Part shown: positions 32,884 to 39,906 of the stretch, in pieces | How the letters are laid out: each line of letters starts with the position of its first letter | How positions within the stretch are numbered: the stretch's first letter is position 1 | NCBI GenBank assembly: GCA_019313245.1 | Contig: JAFDBP010000020.1 | Location: 1-39,906 of the forward strand | Length of the DNA stretch: 39,906 bases | Direction: 5' to 3' | Source of the DNA: Deltaproteobacteria bacterium | GTDB lineage: Bacteria > Myxococcota_A > UBA9160 > SMWR01 | Notes under the pieces: model-generated | What the model was told of the DNA's origin: nothing | Databases searched by the model: none | What the model saw: the letters and a program-made list of their open reading frames with translations, nothing else | Program-made: the position numbers and the translations under genes

Positions 32884-35238
32884 ATGGGGGAGAGCCCGAA
32901 CTGTAGTCCAGGTCCGTCGGCGGTAAAAGCCGGGCGTCCCCCGAGGGCGAACTCGCCGAATGGATCCCGTGTGGCGTCCGCTCCGCCGGTTCACCGCCGT
33001 CCGGGTTTGACCCTATATCGGCTCGTCGCCAAAGACGCGCTCACGCCGACGCTCTTCGCGCTCTTCGGCTTGACGGCGGTCGTACTGACCCAGAATCTGC
33101 TCGGGCTCTCGGATCTCTTCGTCAACCGCGGTTTGAGCGGGGGAACCGTCAGCCTGATCGCCTTCTATCAGGCGGTACCGACCGCGGCGCTGATGCTCCC
33201 GTTCTCGGTGCTGGTGGGTTGCCTGGTGGCGCTCGGACGCATGGGCGCCGATCTCGAGATTCTCGCCCTCGAGGCTTCGGGCGTCACGGCCGCGCGGCTG
33301 GTCTGGCCTTTCGTCGCATTCGCGAGCGCGATGACCGTCGTGTCCGCCGGGCTTTCGCTGTCCGTCGCGCCCTGGACCAGTCGCGCGCTCGATCAGGTGT
33401 TCGTCGAGATCTCGATCGAAAAGCCCTGGTCGCAAATTCAACAGGGGATCGTGACCCGCTTCGGCGATTGGCGCCTCGAAGCGCGCGAGGTCAACGCGCG
33501 GGGCGATCGCATGAGCGGGATCCTGCTGTGGATGCCCGACGTCGGTCAGACGATCTTCGCGCGTCACGGCCGGATCGATACGCGTGAAAACGGTGTCACG
33601 AATATCTCACTCCAGGACGGGCGCGTCGTCCTGTCCTCGAAGCAGGGGCCGAAGACGCTCGCGTTCGACGAACTCTCGACGAACCTGCCCGAGAGCGACG
33701 AGATCCTGCGCAGCGCCGAGGACAAGCTCTCCGGGCTTTCGCTCGCGGACCTCGCGGAGCGCGCCCGCAGCTTCGTGCCCGCCAACAAGCGGCAGCTCTC
33801 GAGACCCGCGATCGAATTGCACCGCCGCTTCGCGATGCCGTTCGCGACGCTGATCTTCGGCGTTCTCGCGGTTCCCATCTTTTTGTTTCGCACCAACTTT
33901 TCGAGAGCTGCGGGCGGTGTGCTCGGTCTGTTGTGCACGATTTCCTACTACGGACTGATTCAACTCGGAGAGGGTCTGGCCCAGAGCGGGCTGATCGGAA
34001 TCGAGGCGGCGGTCTGGCTGCCCAACGCGGTCTTGATGCTTCTCGCGGCTGTGTTGATCGTGCGAGCCCGGCGAGAGAGTGTTCTCGGCCGCTCCTTCGA
34101 TCGGCCGCAGCAGCGACACCGCCGCGCGGCGAGCCCGAAGGCCCGCGAGCGCAGCCCGCGGCGCTATCCGCTACCGCGTTATATCGCCGGCCGATTCATC
34201 CGCCTGGCGCTGCTCTCGTTCGCGATCCTGCTGGTCGCCTACCTGCTGATCGACATCATGGATCGGCTCTCGTGGTTCAGCCAATACCGCGCAACCGGAA
34301 TCGAAGTGCTGCGTTTCTACGGCGCGCGGGTGGTTCTGCTGGCTTCGCGCGTCATCCCGATGGCGCTGCTGGTCGCAACCGCGCTGACCGTCAGTCTGCT
34401 CGCCGTCGAAGGAGAGCTGATCGGCATGCGGTCTTGTGGCATTCCCGCTCCGAGCGCGTTGCTGCCGGTGCTGTTCATTTCGGCCATGGTCGTTCCGGCG
34501 GATGCGATTCTCAACAACGTGTTGGTGCCGCGCGCGAACGCGCTCGCGGACGAACTCAAGCGCTCCGAAATCAAGGGCCAGTACGCCCAGCTGCTCGAGG
34601 AGCGGCGCAAGAACGCCGTCTGGTATCGGTTGGGAAACAAGGTGCTCGAGGCGGATCGCTTCGATCCCGATCGCGGCTCGGCGTCGGCCCTGTCGATCTA
34701 CGAGATCGGTGAAGATCGCCTGCCGGTAAAGCGGATCGACGCGAGTTCGGCGCGTCACGTCGGCAACGGCTGGTGGCTCTTGCGGGATCCGGCTCGCATC
34801 GACGTCTCCGAGGGCGCGGTGCGCGAGATGCCGCCCCCCAATTTCGTCAATCTGGGCGAGGCGCTGCCCGCCGAGGTCGACACGATGCATCTCAGTGTCG
34901 GGGATCTGCTCGGGCTGATCGAAGAAGCCGAGAGCGACAATGTGGACCCGAGGCCGCTGAAGGTCGACTATCACGTCAAGCTCGCCCAGCCGATGGCCTG
35001 CATCGTGCTCCCCGCGCTGCTGCTGTTCTTCGCAGTGGGTGGGCCGCCGTTTCCGGGACCCGCGCAGACGCTGTTGCTGAGCGCCGTCGTCGGCATCGGC
35101 TACATCCTGTTGACGGGCGTTTCGCGCTCACTGGGATACGGCGGCGCGATGCCTCCATCCATCGGCGGGTGGGGGCCCATCCTGCTGTTTCTCGGGGTGG
35201 CCGCGTTCTTCGGGGCGCGGCTCTGGCGGCGCCTCTAG
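32884..35238 (+). CDS. lptFG: LptF-LptG fusion, lipopolysaccharide export permease
   Basis: One continuous frame encodes two LptF/G-family permeases. The first, residues about 38-395, starts LTLYRLVAKDALTPTLFALF and has LVALGRMGADLEILALEASG. The second, from about 423, starts PLPRYIAGRFIRLALLSFAI and has LLAVEGELIGMRSCGIPAPS. Each has six membrane helices around a periplasmic beta-domain. The joint is an arginine-rich linker (about residues 395-420). LptF and LptG are normally separate proteins that, with the LptB ATPase, lift LPS from the inner membrane. No frameshift or internal stop breaks the 784 residues. Start is ATG 32884 or GTG 32878; the first 37 residues are low-complexity. Confidence 0.9.
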   Translation: MGESPNCSPGPSAVKAGRPPRANSPNGSRVASAPPVHRRPGLTLYRLVAKDALTPTLFALFGLTAVVLTQNLLGLSDLFVNRGLSGGTVSLIAFYQAVPTAALMLPFSVLVGCLVALGRMGADLEILALEASGVTAARLVWPFVAFASAMTVVSAGLSLSVAPWTSRALDQVFVEISIEKPWSQIQQGIVTRFGDWRLEAREVNARGDRMSGILLWMPDVGQTIFARHGRIDTRENGVTNISLQDGRVVLSSKQGPKTLAFDELSTNLPESDEILRSAEDKLSGLSLADLAERARSFVPANKRQLSRPAIELHRRFAMPFATLIFGVLAVPIFLFRTNFSRAAGGVLGLLCTISYYGLIQLGEGLAQSGLIGIEAAVWLPNAVLMLLAAVLIVRARRESVLGRSFDRPQQRHRRAASPKARERSPRRYPLPRYIAGRFIRLALLSFAILLVAYLLIDIMDRLSWFSQYRATGIEVLRFYGARVVLLASRVIPMALLVATALTVSLLAVEGELIGMRSCGIPAPSALLPVLFISAMVVPADAILNNVLVPRANALADELKRSEIKGQYAQLLEERRKNAVWYRLGNKVLEADRFDPDRGSASALSIYEIGEDRLPVKRIDASSARHVGNGWWLLRDPARIDVSEGAVREMPPPNFVNLGEALPAEVDTMHLSVGDLLGLIEEAESDNVDPRPLKVDYHVKLAQPMACIVLPALLLFFAVGGPPFPGPAQTLLLSAVVGIGYILLTGVSRSLGYGGAMPPSIGGWGPILLFLGVAAFFGARLWRRL

Positions 35239-35308
35239 CCGGGGTTATTCGCGAGGAGTTCTGCGCCCTCGCGACGAGGGATCATGAACGATGCGGACTC
35301 GCGCGCGC

Positions 35309-36079
35309 TCAGGAGCGCTTGGTTCGGACGATGTAATTGCCGCGATTTTCGTCGTATTCGAGATCGATCTCGCCGGCTTTTTCGACCGCTTCGAGCGCTT
35401 CCGCGAAACTCTGGTGGCCGAAATACTCCTCATTGAAGCCCGGGAACACGCGCCGGATCGTCTGCTTCACCATCGAGCCCCAGACCGTGTCGTAATCCCG
35501 TTCCAGGGAGCGCACGATCTGCACGATCTTTTCCGTGGCGTCTTCGCGTTTGGCCACGGCCGGCGTCACCTTCTTCGTCTGTGACTTCTTCGGTCTTTCG
35601 GATTTTTCGGCGACGCGAATCAGGTCGTCGTAGTAGATGAATTCGTCACTGCTTCCGATCAGCAGGTCCGATGTGGAACTCTTGACCCCGCATCCGATCA
35701 CCTGACGGTCGTTCTCCTTGAGCTTGGCGGCGAGGGGAGAGAAGTCGCTGTCGCCCGAGATCAGCGCGAAGGTGTCGATGTGGGGCTTCTGGTAACAGAG
35801 GTCGAGCGCATCGACGACCATGCGGATGTCGGCGCTGTTCTTCCCGCTGGCCTTGGTCTGCGGGATGTCGACCATCTCGATCCCATGGCCGTGAAATTCG
35901 CGGACTGCGGTGCGGTAGCCGCTCCAGTCGCAATAGGCGCGCTTGTAGACGATCCGGCCCTTTTCGAGCAGGCGCCGCAATACGAGGTCGATCTTGAAGT
36001 TGCCGTTGCGCATCTTGCGAACGCCAATCGCGAGATTCTCGTAGTCGATGAAAACCGCAATCAGTCTTTCGTCGGCCAT
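35309..36079 (-). CDS. NYN-domain (PIN-like) protein with C-terminal OST-HTH/LOTUS domain
   Basis: A 256-residue protein. AVFIDYENLAIG (Asp12), KASGKNSADIRMVVDALDL and ALISGDSDFSPLAAKL hold the acidic residues of the NYN nuclease fold (LabA/DUF88 group). A lysine-rich linker follows at about 165-180. From about 185 comes a winged-helix OST-HTH domain (EKIVQIVRSLERDY, FGHQSFAEALEAVEKAG, GNYIVRT), an RNA-binding module. The pairing suggests RNA cleavage or RNA binding. Its ATG is 7 bp after the stop of the small basic gene, so both form an operon. Confidence 0.92.
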   Translation of the reverse strand: MADERLIAVFIDYENLAIGVRKMRNGNFKIDLVLRRLLEKGRIVYKRAYCDWSGYRTAVREFHGHGIEMVDIPQTKASGKNSADIRMVVDALDLCYQKPHIDTFALISGDSDFSPLAAKLKENDRQVIGCGVKSSTSDLLIGSSDEFIYYDDLIRVAEKSERPKKSQTKKVTPAVAKREDATEKIVQIVRSLERDYDTVWGSMVKQTIRRVFPGFNEEYFGHQSFAEALEAVEKAGEIDLEYDENRGNYIVRTKRS

Positions 36080-36086
36080 GGATGCG

Positions 36087-36299
36087 TCATCTCTTGGAGC
36101 CGTTTTCCGACTCGTTGGGCTCTTCGGTTTCGTCGGTGATGAATCCGTAGCCGGCCAGATCGTCGCGCGTGGCGACCGCCTCGTGCCCCGGCGCCTCTTT
36201 GCGGAATTCGCGCTTCTCTCGCTTCAGCGCCTGCTTTTCCGACTTCTTGACTTCTCGCTGCCGCTTGAGAACCGCCGTCCGGCTCCTTTTTCTGGCCAT
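36087..36299 (-). CDS. Small highly charged protein of unknown function
   Basis: The likely start is ATG 36299 (MARKRSRTAVLK), with GGGAAG upstream; the frame is open further but unlike coding sequence. The 70-residue protein has a lysine/arginine/glutamate-rich helix over residues 5-42 (KKSEKQALKREKREFRKEA). An acidic tail GFITDETEEPNESENGS follows. It may bind nucleic acid. It directly precedes the NYN gene, so it may act with it. I do not recognise the family. Confidence 0.65.
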   Translation of the reverse strand: MARKRSRTAVLKRQREVKKSEKQALKREKREFRKEAPGHEAVATRDDLAGYGFITDETEEPNESENGSKR

Positions 36300-36429
36300 A
36301 CAAACTTCCCACTTGGTTTCTACCGCTGGAGGGAGCGGTTCTATTGGGGGCGCCAATCGCATCGAGGCGCGTGCGTATCCTACACGGATTGCGCTGTTCG
36401 CGCATTGAATGGCCCGGAATCGGCCCGAT

Positions 36430-37419
36430 TTAGCCTTCGGCGGGGTCTCGGAGCAGCGGAGCGGGCGCCGGTTCGCCGGCTTTTCGGGCTCGGCGGACTT
36501 CTCCAACGAGCTCGAGCGCGCGCTTGATGAAGAGGGTGCCGATCAGGACGTTCAGGATCAGGAAGACGGAATTGACCGCGAACGCGTAGGCGATCAGCGC
36601 ATCCCGCGAGCCGAATTCGGAGAACAGGCCGGCCCAGGCGAGTTCTCGGGTGCCGAAATTTCCGAGGCTCGGGGTCACGAGCGCCAGATAGAGCAGTGGG
36701 ATGCGAGCGGCGAGTGCCGTCCAAGCGATTTCCACCCCGAACGCGCGCGACGCGAGGCCCTGGATGGCGACGTCGAAGACCGTGAAGGCGAGGAAGCCCA
36801 GGAAGAACGGTCGAATCTCGCGAAGCGGAAATCGCTCGAGCCAGTGTCGGACCCGCTTGGCGCCGGGAATCCGGGACGAACCCGTCGTCGACATCCGCGC
36901 GCCGATCGCCAGCGCGAGGACGATCACCCAGGTGATTCCGGCCGCTATGAATACGTCGCGATTCGCGTCGAAGCTGCCCGGCAGAAATGGCAGCGTCAGC
37001 GTCACCTGAAGCGCGAGTACCAGGAAATGACAGATCGCCGGAACCAGTGCCGCCGCGAAAACGGCCTCGAGTCTGCCTCCCGTGAGTTCCCGCAGGCCGA
37101 GAAAGAAAGCGCCGTCCGAGAGGGGGTTGCTGACGGCCCGGAGCAATTCCGAACCGCCGCGAATCGCGACGATCGAGCGGACGGGGACGTGCGCGACGAA
37201 GCGTCGCAGCGCCGCCGCTTGCAGCAGCGCCCAGACGATGAAGAACGCGATGCGGTCGGCGATCGTGAAGGCGAGAAAGAGCGGCAGTGACGGCGCCCGC
37301 TCGGTCGCGGCGCGCAGGCGATCCCAGTCGGTCGCTACGTTGAACACGTAGAGGAGGAGTCCGACTGACACGATCCAGGGTAGGATGTGCTTCCATCGCA
37401 TTCGGCTGGATTTGGCCAT
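36430..37419 (-). CDS. Flippase-like membrane protein (lysylphosphatidylglycerol synthase TM family)
   Basis: A 329-residue protein with about eight membrane helices and the family motif TPSLGNFGTRELAWAGLFSE in the second half. SNPLSDGAFFLGLRELTGGR in the middle matches the substrate-path loop. The family (LPG_synthase_TM/UPF0104) includes the lipid flippase half of MprF; stand-alone members are thought to move lipids or lipid-linked sugars. There is no aminoacyl-transferase domain here. It follows its own ATG (MAKSSRMRWKHILPW) and is 131 bp upstream of the small basic gene on the same strand. Confidence 0.85.
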   Translation of the reverse strand: MAKSSRMRWKHILPWIVSVGLLLYVFNVATDWDRLRAATERAPSLPLFLAFTIADRIAFFIVWALLQAAALRRFVAHVPVRSIVAIRGGSELLRAVSNPLSDGAFFLGLRELTGGRLEAVFAAALVPAICHFLVLALQVTLTLPFLPGSFDANRDVFIAAGITWVIVLALAIGARMSTTGSSRIPGAKRVRHWLERFPLREIRPFFLGFLAFTVFDVAIQGLASRAFGVEIAWTALAARIPLLYLALVTPSLGNFGTRELAWAGLFSEFGSRDALIAYAFAVNSVFLILNVLIGTLFIKRALELVGEVRRARKAGEPAPAPLLRDPAEG

Positions 37420-37513
37420 TCGTCCTCTGTGGGCCGCTGTCGAGCTGGGGATGTCGAGCGGGACGCTACAGACTATCGAAGCGCGGCAATATCACCAGCG
37501 TCGCATTCGCAAT

Positions 37514-37543
37514 TTGCCGCAGTCGAATACTTTGCGATAGTAT
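37514..37543 (+). promoter_or_regulatory. Candidate sigma-70 promoter upstream of the 37682 gene
   Basis: TTGCCG (37514-37519) and TAGTAT (37538-37543) are separated by 18 bp, and a short inverted repeat ATACT...AGTAT (37527-37543) overlaps the -10 box. The surrounding 37420-37681 gap is clearly less GC-rich than the genes around it. The boxes are imperfect. Confidence 0.35.
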
Positions 37544-37681
37544 GCGCCTTAACGGAGGTCGATCGATCTTCCCCAAGCTGCGTATTGGCAGGGATAAAAG
37601 CCGAGTTTTTTAACGCGCAGTTAGAGCACATCGCGTAAATGCAGTGTCAATGCTTCCATCAGGAAGTGAACAGGGAGTGAT

Positions 37682-38029
37682 ATGGCTGTTTCCAAACGTA
37701 ACGCTGGCGGGAAGACTCCCGAGGAATTCTGGTCCAAGGTGCTCGCCGCGCCCAAAGTGAAGCGCGTGCTCGAAAGGCGCGGATTCAGCCCCGAGGCGTT
37801 CCAGCGCGACTACGAGGCGGATACCTCGCGCGGCCCGCGGGTCCCCAAGCGCCCCTCCCGCAGCGAGATCGACGCCGTCGAGGCTTTTCAACAGTCCGGC
37901 GATTTCGAAGCGCTCAAACAAGCGCTTTCGACAGCGAGTTCAGCGGTCGCCAACTCGACCCTGCGCCGGGTCGTGCAGTTCAAGGCGCTGGGTGGTGTCA
38001 AGACTGTACGTCGCCGATCCGGTAGCTAA
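37682..38029 (+). CDS. Small protein of unknown function
   Basis: A 115-residue protein with GGGAG upstream of its ATG. It is basic, with predicted helices. TPEEFWSKVLAAPKVKRVLE and SRSEIDAVEAFQQSGDFEAL read like a folded helical domain. Serine- and arginine-rich ends (SSAVANSTLRRVVQFKALGG, RRRSGS) follow. No motif is recognised. The next gene starts 9 bp on, so it is probably co-transcribed with the ABC transporter, though its promoter region is larger and more AT-rich than usual here. Confidence 0.7.
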   Translation: MAVSKRNAGGKTPEEFWSKVLAAPKVKRVLERRGFSPEAFQRDYEADTSRGPRVPKRPSRSEIDAVEAFQQSGDFEALKQALSTASSAVANSTLRRVVQFKALGGVKTVRRRSGS

Positions 38030-38038
38030 ACGGTCGCC

Positions 38039-38755
38039 GTGACAGCGGTCGCGCTAGAACTGATCGGTGTCTCCAAACGCTACGGCCGACGCTACGCGCT
38101 GCGCGACGTCGACCTTGCGCTCCCGCAGGGTTCGGCGCTCGGCCTGCTGGGGCCGAACGGCGCCGGCAAGACCAGCGCCCTGCGCATCCTGCTCGGGTTC
38201 AGCAGGCCCAGTGCGGGGACGGTGCGCCTGCAGGGGATGTCGCCTCGCGATCCGGCCTCCCGGGTCGGCATCGCCTACCTCCCCGAGCGCTTGACGCTGC
38301 CGGGCCGCACGAAGGTGCACTCCTTCTTGAGGCATCACGCAGCCCTCGCGGGCTTGCGAGGAGCGGAACTCGATCGCGACGTCGAGGCCGTGCTCGAGCA
38401 GACCGGCCTGGCCGCGCGGGCATCCGATCGAATCGGCGCGCTCTCGAAGGGATTGAATCAGCGCGTCGGTTTTGCGCAGGCCTTTCTCGCCAGGCCGAAG
38501 CTGCTGATCCTCGACGAGCCCACGTCCGGCCTGGATCCGATCGGCGTTCGCGACGCACGAGACTGGATCCTCGCGGCGCGTGAGCGAGGCTGCTCGGTAC
38601 TCGTCAGCTCGCATCTGCTCTCGGAGGTCGAGCGCACCTGCGATCAGGTCGCGATCATCGACGAGGGAACGCTCGCGGCCAGGGGCGCGCTCGACGAGAT
38701 CGTGCAAGAGGGGGAGACCCTCGAGGATGCGTTCGTGCGCCTGGTGCGAAAATGA
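38039..38755 (+). CDS. ABC transporter ATP-binding protein
   Basis: A 238-residue ATPase starting at GTG 38039. GPNGAGKTSALRILLG is Walker A, LSKGLNQRVGFAQAFL the signature (K in place of the second G), LLILDEPTSGLDP Walker B, and VSSHLLSEVE the switch region. This is the CcmA/NosF-like branch that works with a two-part membrane permease. Its stop overlaps the permease start by 4 bp (ATGA). Substrate unknown. Confidence 0.93.
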   Translation: MTAVALELIGVSKRYGRRYALRDVDLALPQGSALGLLGPNGAGKTSALRILLGFSRPSAGTVRLQGMSPRDPASRVGIAYLPERLTLPGRTKVHSFLRHHAALAGLRGAELDRDVEAVLEQTGLAARASDRIGALSKGLNQRVGFAQAFLARPKLLILDEPTSGLDPIGVRDARDWILAARERGCSVLVSSHLLSEVERTCDQVAIIDEGTLAARGALDEIVQEGETLEDAFVRLVRK

Positions 38756-39564
38756 GGCCCGCCACGACCCAGGTCTTTGCCGTGCTCGCCGGCGAGGCGT
38801 TTCGCGATGCGATGCGGCGGCGGATCGTGCCGATCATCGCGGTCTTCGCGCTGCTCTCGCTGCTGGTGGTCGATAGCTGCACTTCCTGCTCGGGCTCGAG
38901 CCAGGTCGTCCAGAACGGCGTATCCGTCGCGCCCGGCGAAATCTCGGGTTGGTCGGGAATGCTGATCTTCACCATGTTGGCCCTCTGGGTGATCGTGCTC
39001 GCGGGTTTGTTGGCCTCGGATCATCTCGCCGAAACGGTTTTCGACGGCTCGGCCAATCTGGTCCTGGCCCGCCCCGTGCGGCGCGGCGAGTTTGCGCTCG
39101 CCCGCCTGACGGGCGCGCTCGGGATCGCCTACCTGACGGGTGCGGTGGTGCTGACCGCGAGTGCCTACCTGTTGCATCTCAGGAATGGAGTTTCGCTGGG
39201 GGCGGCCGTCTGGGCGGGGCTCGCCTGCGCGGCTGGCGCGCTCGTGGTGGCGGCGCTGGCGATGGCGCTGTCGCTGCGCCTCACGCGGGTCGCGACTGCG
39301 ATCAGCGTGCTGATCTTCGTCGGTGCGATCACCTTCGCCAACGTCTTCACACTGTTCGGCGCGTCACTCGGAAGAGTTGGATATATCGTGCAGTACTTCA
39401 CCCCGCCGCTGTGCACGTCGATCGTGGTGGCCCTCAAACCCTGGATTGCACCCATCGCCCCGACCGTCGACCCGATGATCATGGCCCTGAAGCTCGCCTT
39501 CTGGGTCATCGCAAGCCTGCTGATCCTGCTAGCCGCCTTCCGAAGCCAGGAAATAGGCACCTGA
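38752..39564 (+). CDS. ABC transporter permease
   Basis: A 270-residue permease with about six membrane helices, coupled to the ATPase gene by a 4-bp overlap. GLLASDHLAETVFDGSANLVLARPVRRGEF matches the ABC-2 type permease loop near the second helix (only parts are diagnostic: LARPVRR). A cysteine pair (SCTSCSGSS) lies in the first external loop and could form a disulfide. Substrates of this group range from heme and copper-enzyme factors to antibiotics; none is indicated. Confidence 0.85.
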   Translation: MRPATTQVFAVLAGEAFRDAMRRRIVPIIAVFALLSLLVVDSCTSCSGSSQVVQNGVSVAPGEISGWSGMLIFTMLALWVIVLAGLLASDHLAETVFDGSANLVLARPVRRGEFALARLTGALGIAYLTGAVVLTASAYLLHLRNGVSLGAAVWAGLACAAGALVVAALAMALSLRLTRVATAISVLIFVGAITFANVFTLFGASLGRVGYIVQYFTPPLCTSIVVALKPWIAPIAPTVDPMIMALKLAFWVIASLLILLAAFRSQEIGT

Positions 39565-39906
39565 AGCCCGACCGCGTCGTTTCGATCGAAGGAGTTCGAA
39601 TCCATCACCGAGGCGTGTGGGGTCGGGGGAGGTCGCGCAGCGAAATAGAGCGCAGCCCGCCTCGGATCCCCGCAATCCCAAAGCGCGGCTGTCGTCGACC
39701 GAGCCGTCAAACCACCGACCCTCTTGGCGGGCGAGCCATTCGCGGAGCGACCTCCCCCGACCCCACACGCCGGGCGACTCAATCGCAAAGCGATTTCCCC
39801 GATCCCACTCGCCGGCGCCCAACCGCGACTCCCAGATCGAGCGCGAAGACCCCAATGCGCAACCGGAGCAGCGAGTTCAGTCCGCAGCCAATTGCAGTAT
39901 CCTCGC
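39565..39906. other. Gene-free end of window with a hairpin repeat and related short repeats
   Basis: No gene is supported here. It contains repeat copy C (39612-39771) and a small stem-loop AATCGC-AAA-GCGATT (39781-39795). A second, degenerate occurrence of the motif CCCCGAYCCCAC...GCCGG lies at 39797-39817, echoing the right arm of copy C. The next gene is beyond the window. Confidence 0.6.
39612..39771 (+). repeat. Hairpin repeat family, copy C
   Basis: Arms 39612-39636 and 39747-39771 are perfect reverse complements over 25 bp (left arm begins GGCGTGTGGGGTCGGGGGAG). The core 39632-39751 has the same ends as copy B: GCAGCGAAATAGAGCGCAGC on the left and GCGAGCCATTCGCGGAGC on the right. The middle of about 60 bp differs from A and B apart from short shared words. 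It lies 48 bp after the stop of the ABC permease gene. Confidence 0.9.

Noticed and set aside
1-39906. tRNA, rRNA or insertion sequences
   Set aside because: I looked for T-loop and anticodon-stem patterns and transposase motifs and saw none; a tRNA scan would settle this.

Overview
The window is a GC-rich, densely packed bacterial chromosome segment. It suggests a Gram-negative organism: it has a fused LptF/LptG lipopolysaccharide-export permease, several lipoproteins and an ECF sigma/anti-sigma pair. GTG and TTG starts and 4-bp start/stop overlaps are common. The mix of families looks deltaproteobacterial or myxobacterial in the broad sense, but that is inference; there is no rRNA, tRNA or marker gene to place it. 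I see no CRISPR array, prophage or transposase, so this is mostly core-like chromosome.

Layout. 1-5 kb: a Rieske ring-hydroxylating oxygenase cut by the window edge, a rhomboid-fold membrane protein that has lost its catalytic serine, a Nudix CoA-pyrophosphatase-like enzyme and an alpha/beta hydrolase. 5.0-5.4 kb: two copies of a hairpin repeat. 5.4-8.9 kb: rhodanese, a UbiA-type decaprenyl-phosphate phosphoribosyltransferase-like enzyme, a cupin and a lipoprotein with a complete metzincin zinc motif. 8.9-10.6 kb: an ECF sigma factor and its zinc anti-sigma factor, flanked by two related zinc-ribbon/PspC proteins in one overlapping operon. 10.7-23 kb: mixed housekeeping and accessory genes (an ABC-class ATPase of unknown role, M1 aminopeptidase, NSS and GPH transporters, hydrolase, SufR-like regulator, SDR, DUF192 lipoprotein, fatty acid desaturase).

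23.9-32.8 kb is the most coherent block. It encodes a TAM41-like cytidylyltransferase, a diacylglycerol-kinase-family lipid kinase, a secreted lipocalin-like protein, a CDP-alcohol phosphotransferase with an N-terminal extension, a metallophosphoesterase, two nucleotidyltransferases and an MsbA-type ABC exporter. Together these could phosphorylate a lipid, activate it with CTP, attach a head group and move the product across the membrane. The exact lipid cannot be read from sequence. The fused LptF-LptG gene is divergent from this block.

35.2-39.6 kb: a NYN nuclease-fold/OST-HTH protein with a small basic partner, a flippase-like membrane protein, an unknown small protein and a two-gene ABC transporter. 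The window ends with a third copy of the hairpin repeat.

The most unusual structure is this repeat family at about 5.02-5.19, 5.24-5.40 and 39.61-39.77 kb. Each copy has a conserved core of about 120 bp flanked by perfect inverted arms of about 20 bp whose sequence is different in every copy. All three lie beyond gene 3' ends.
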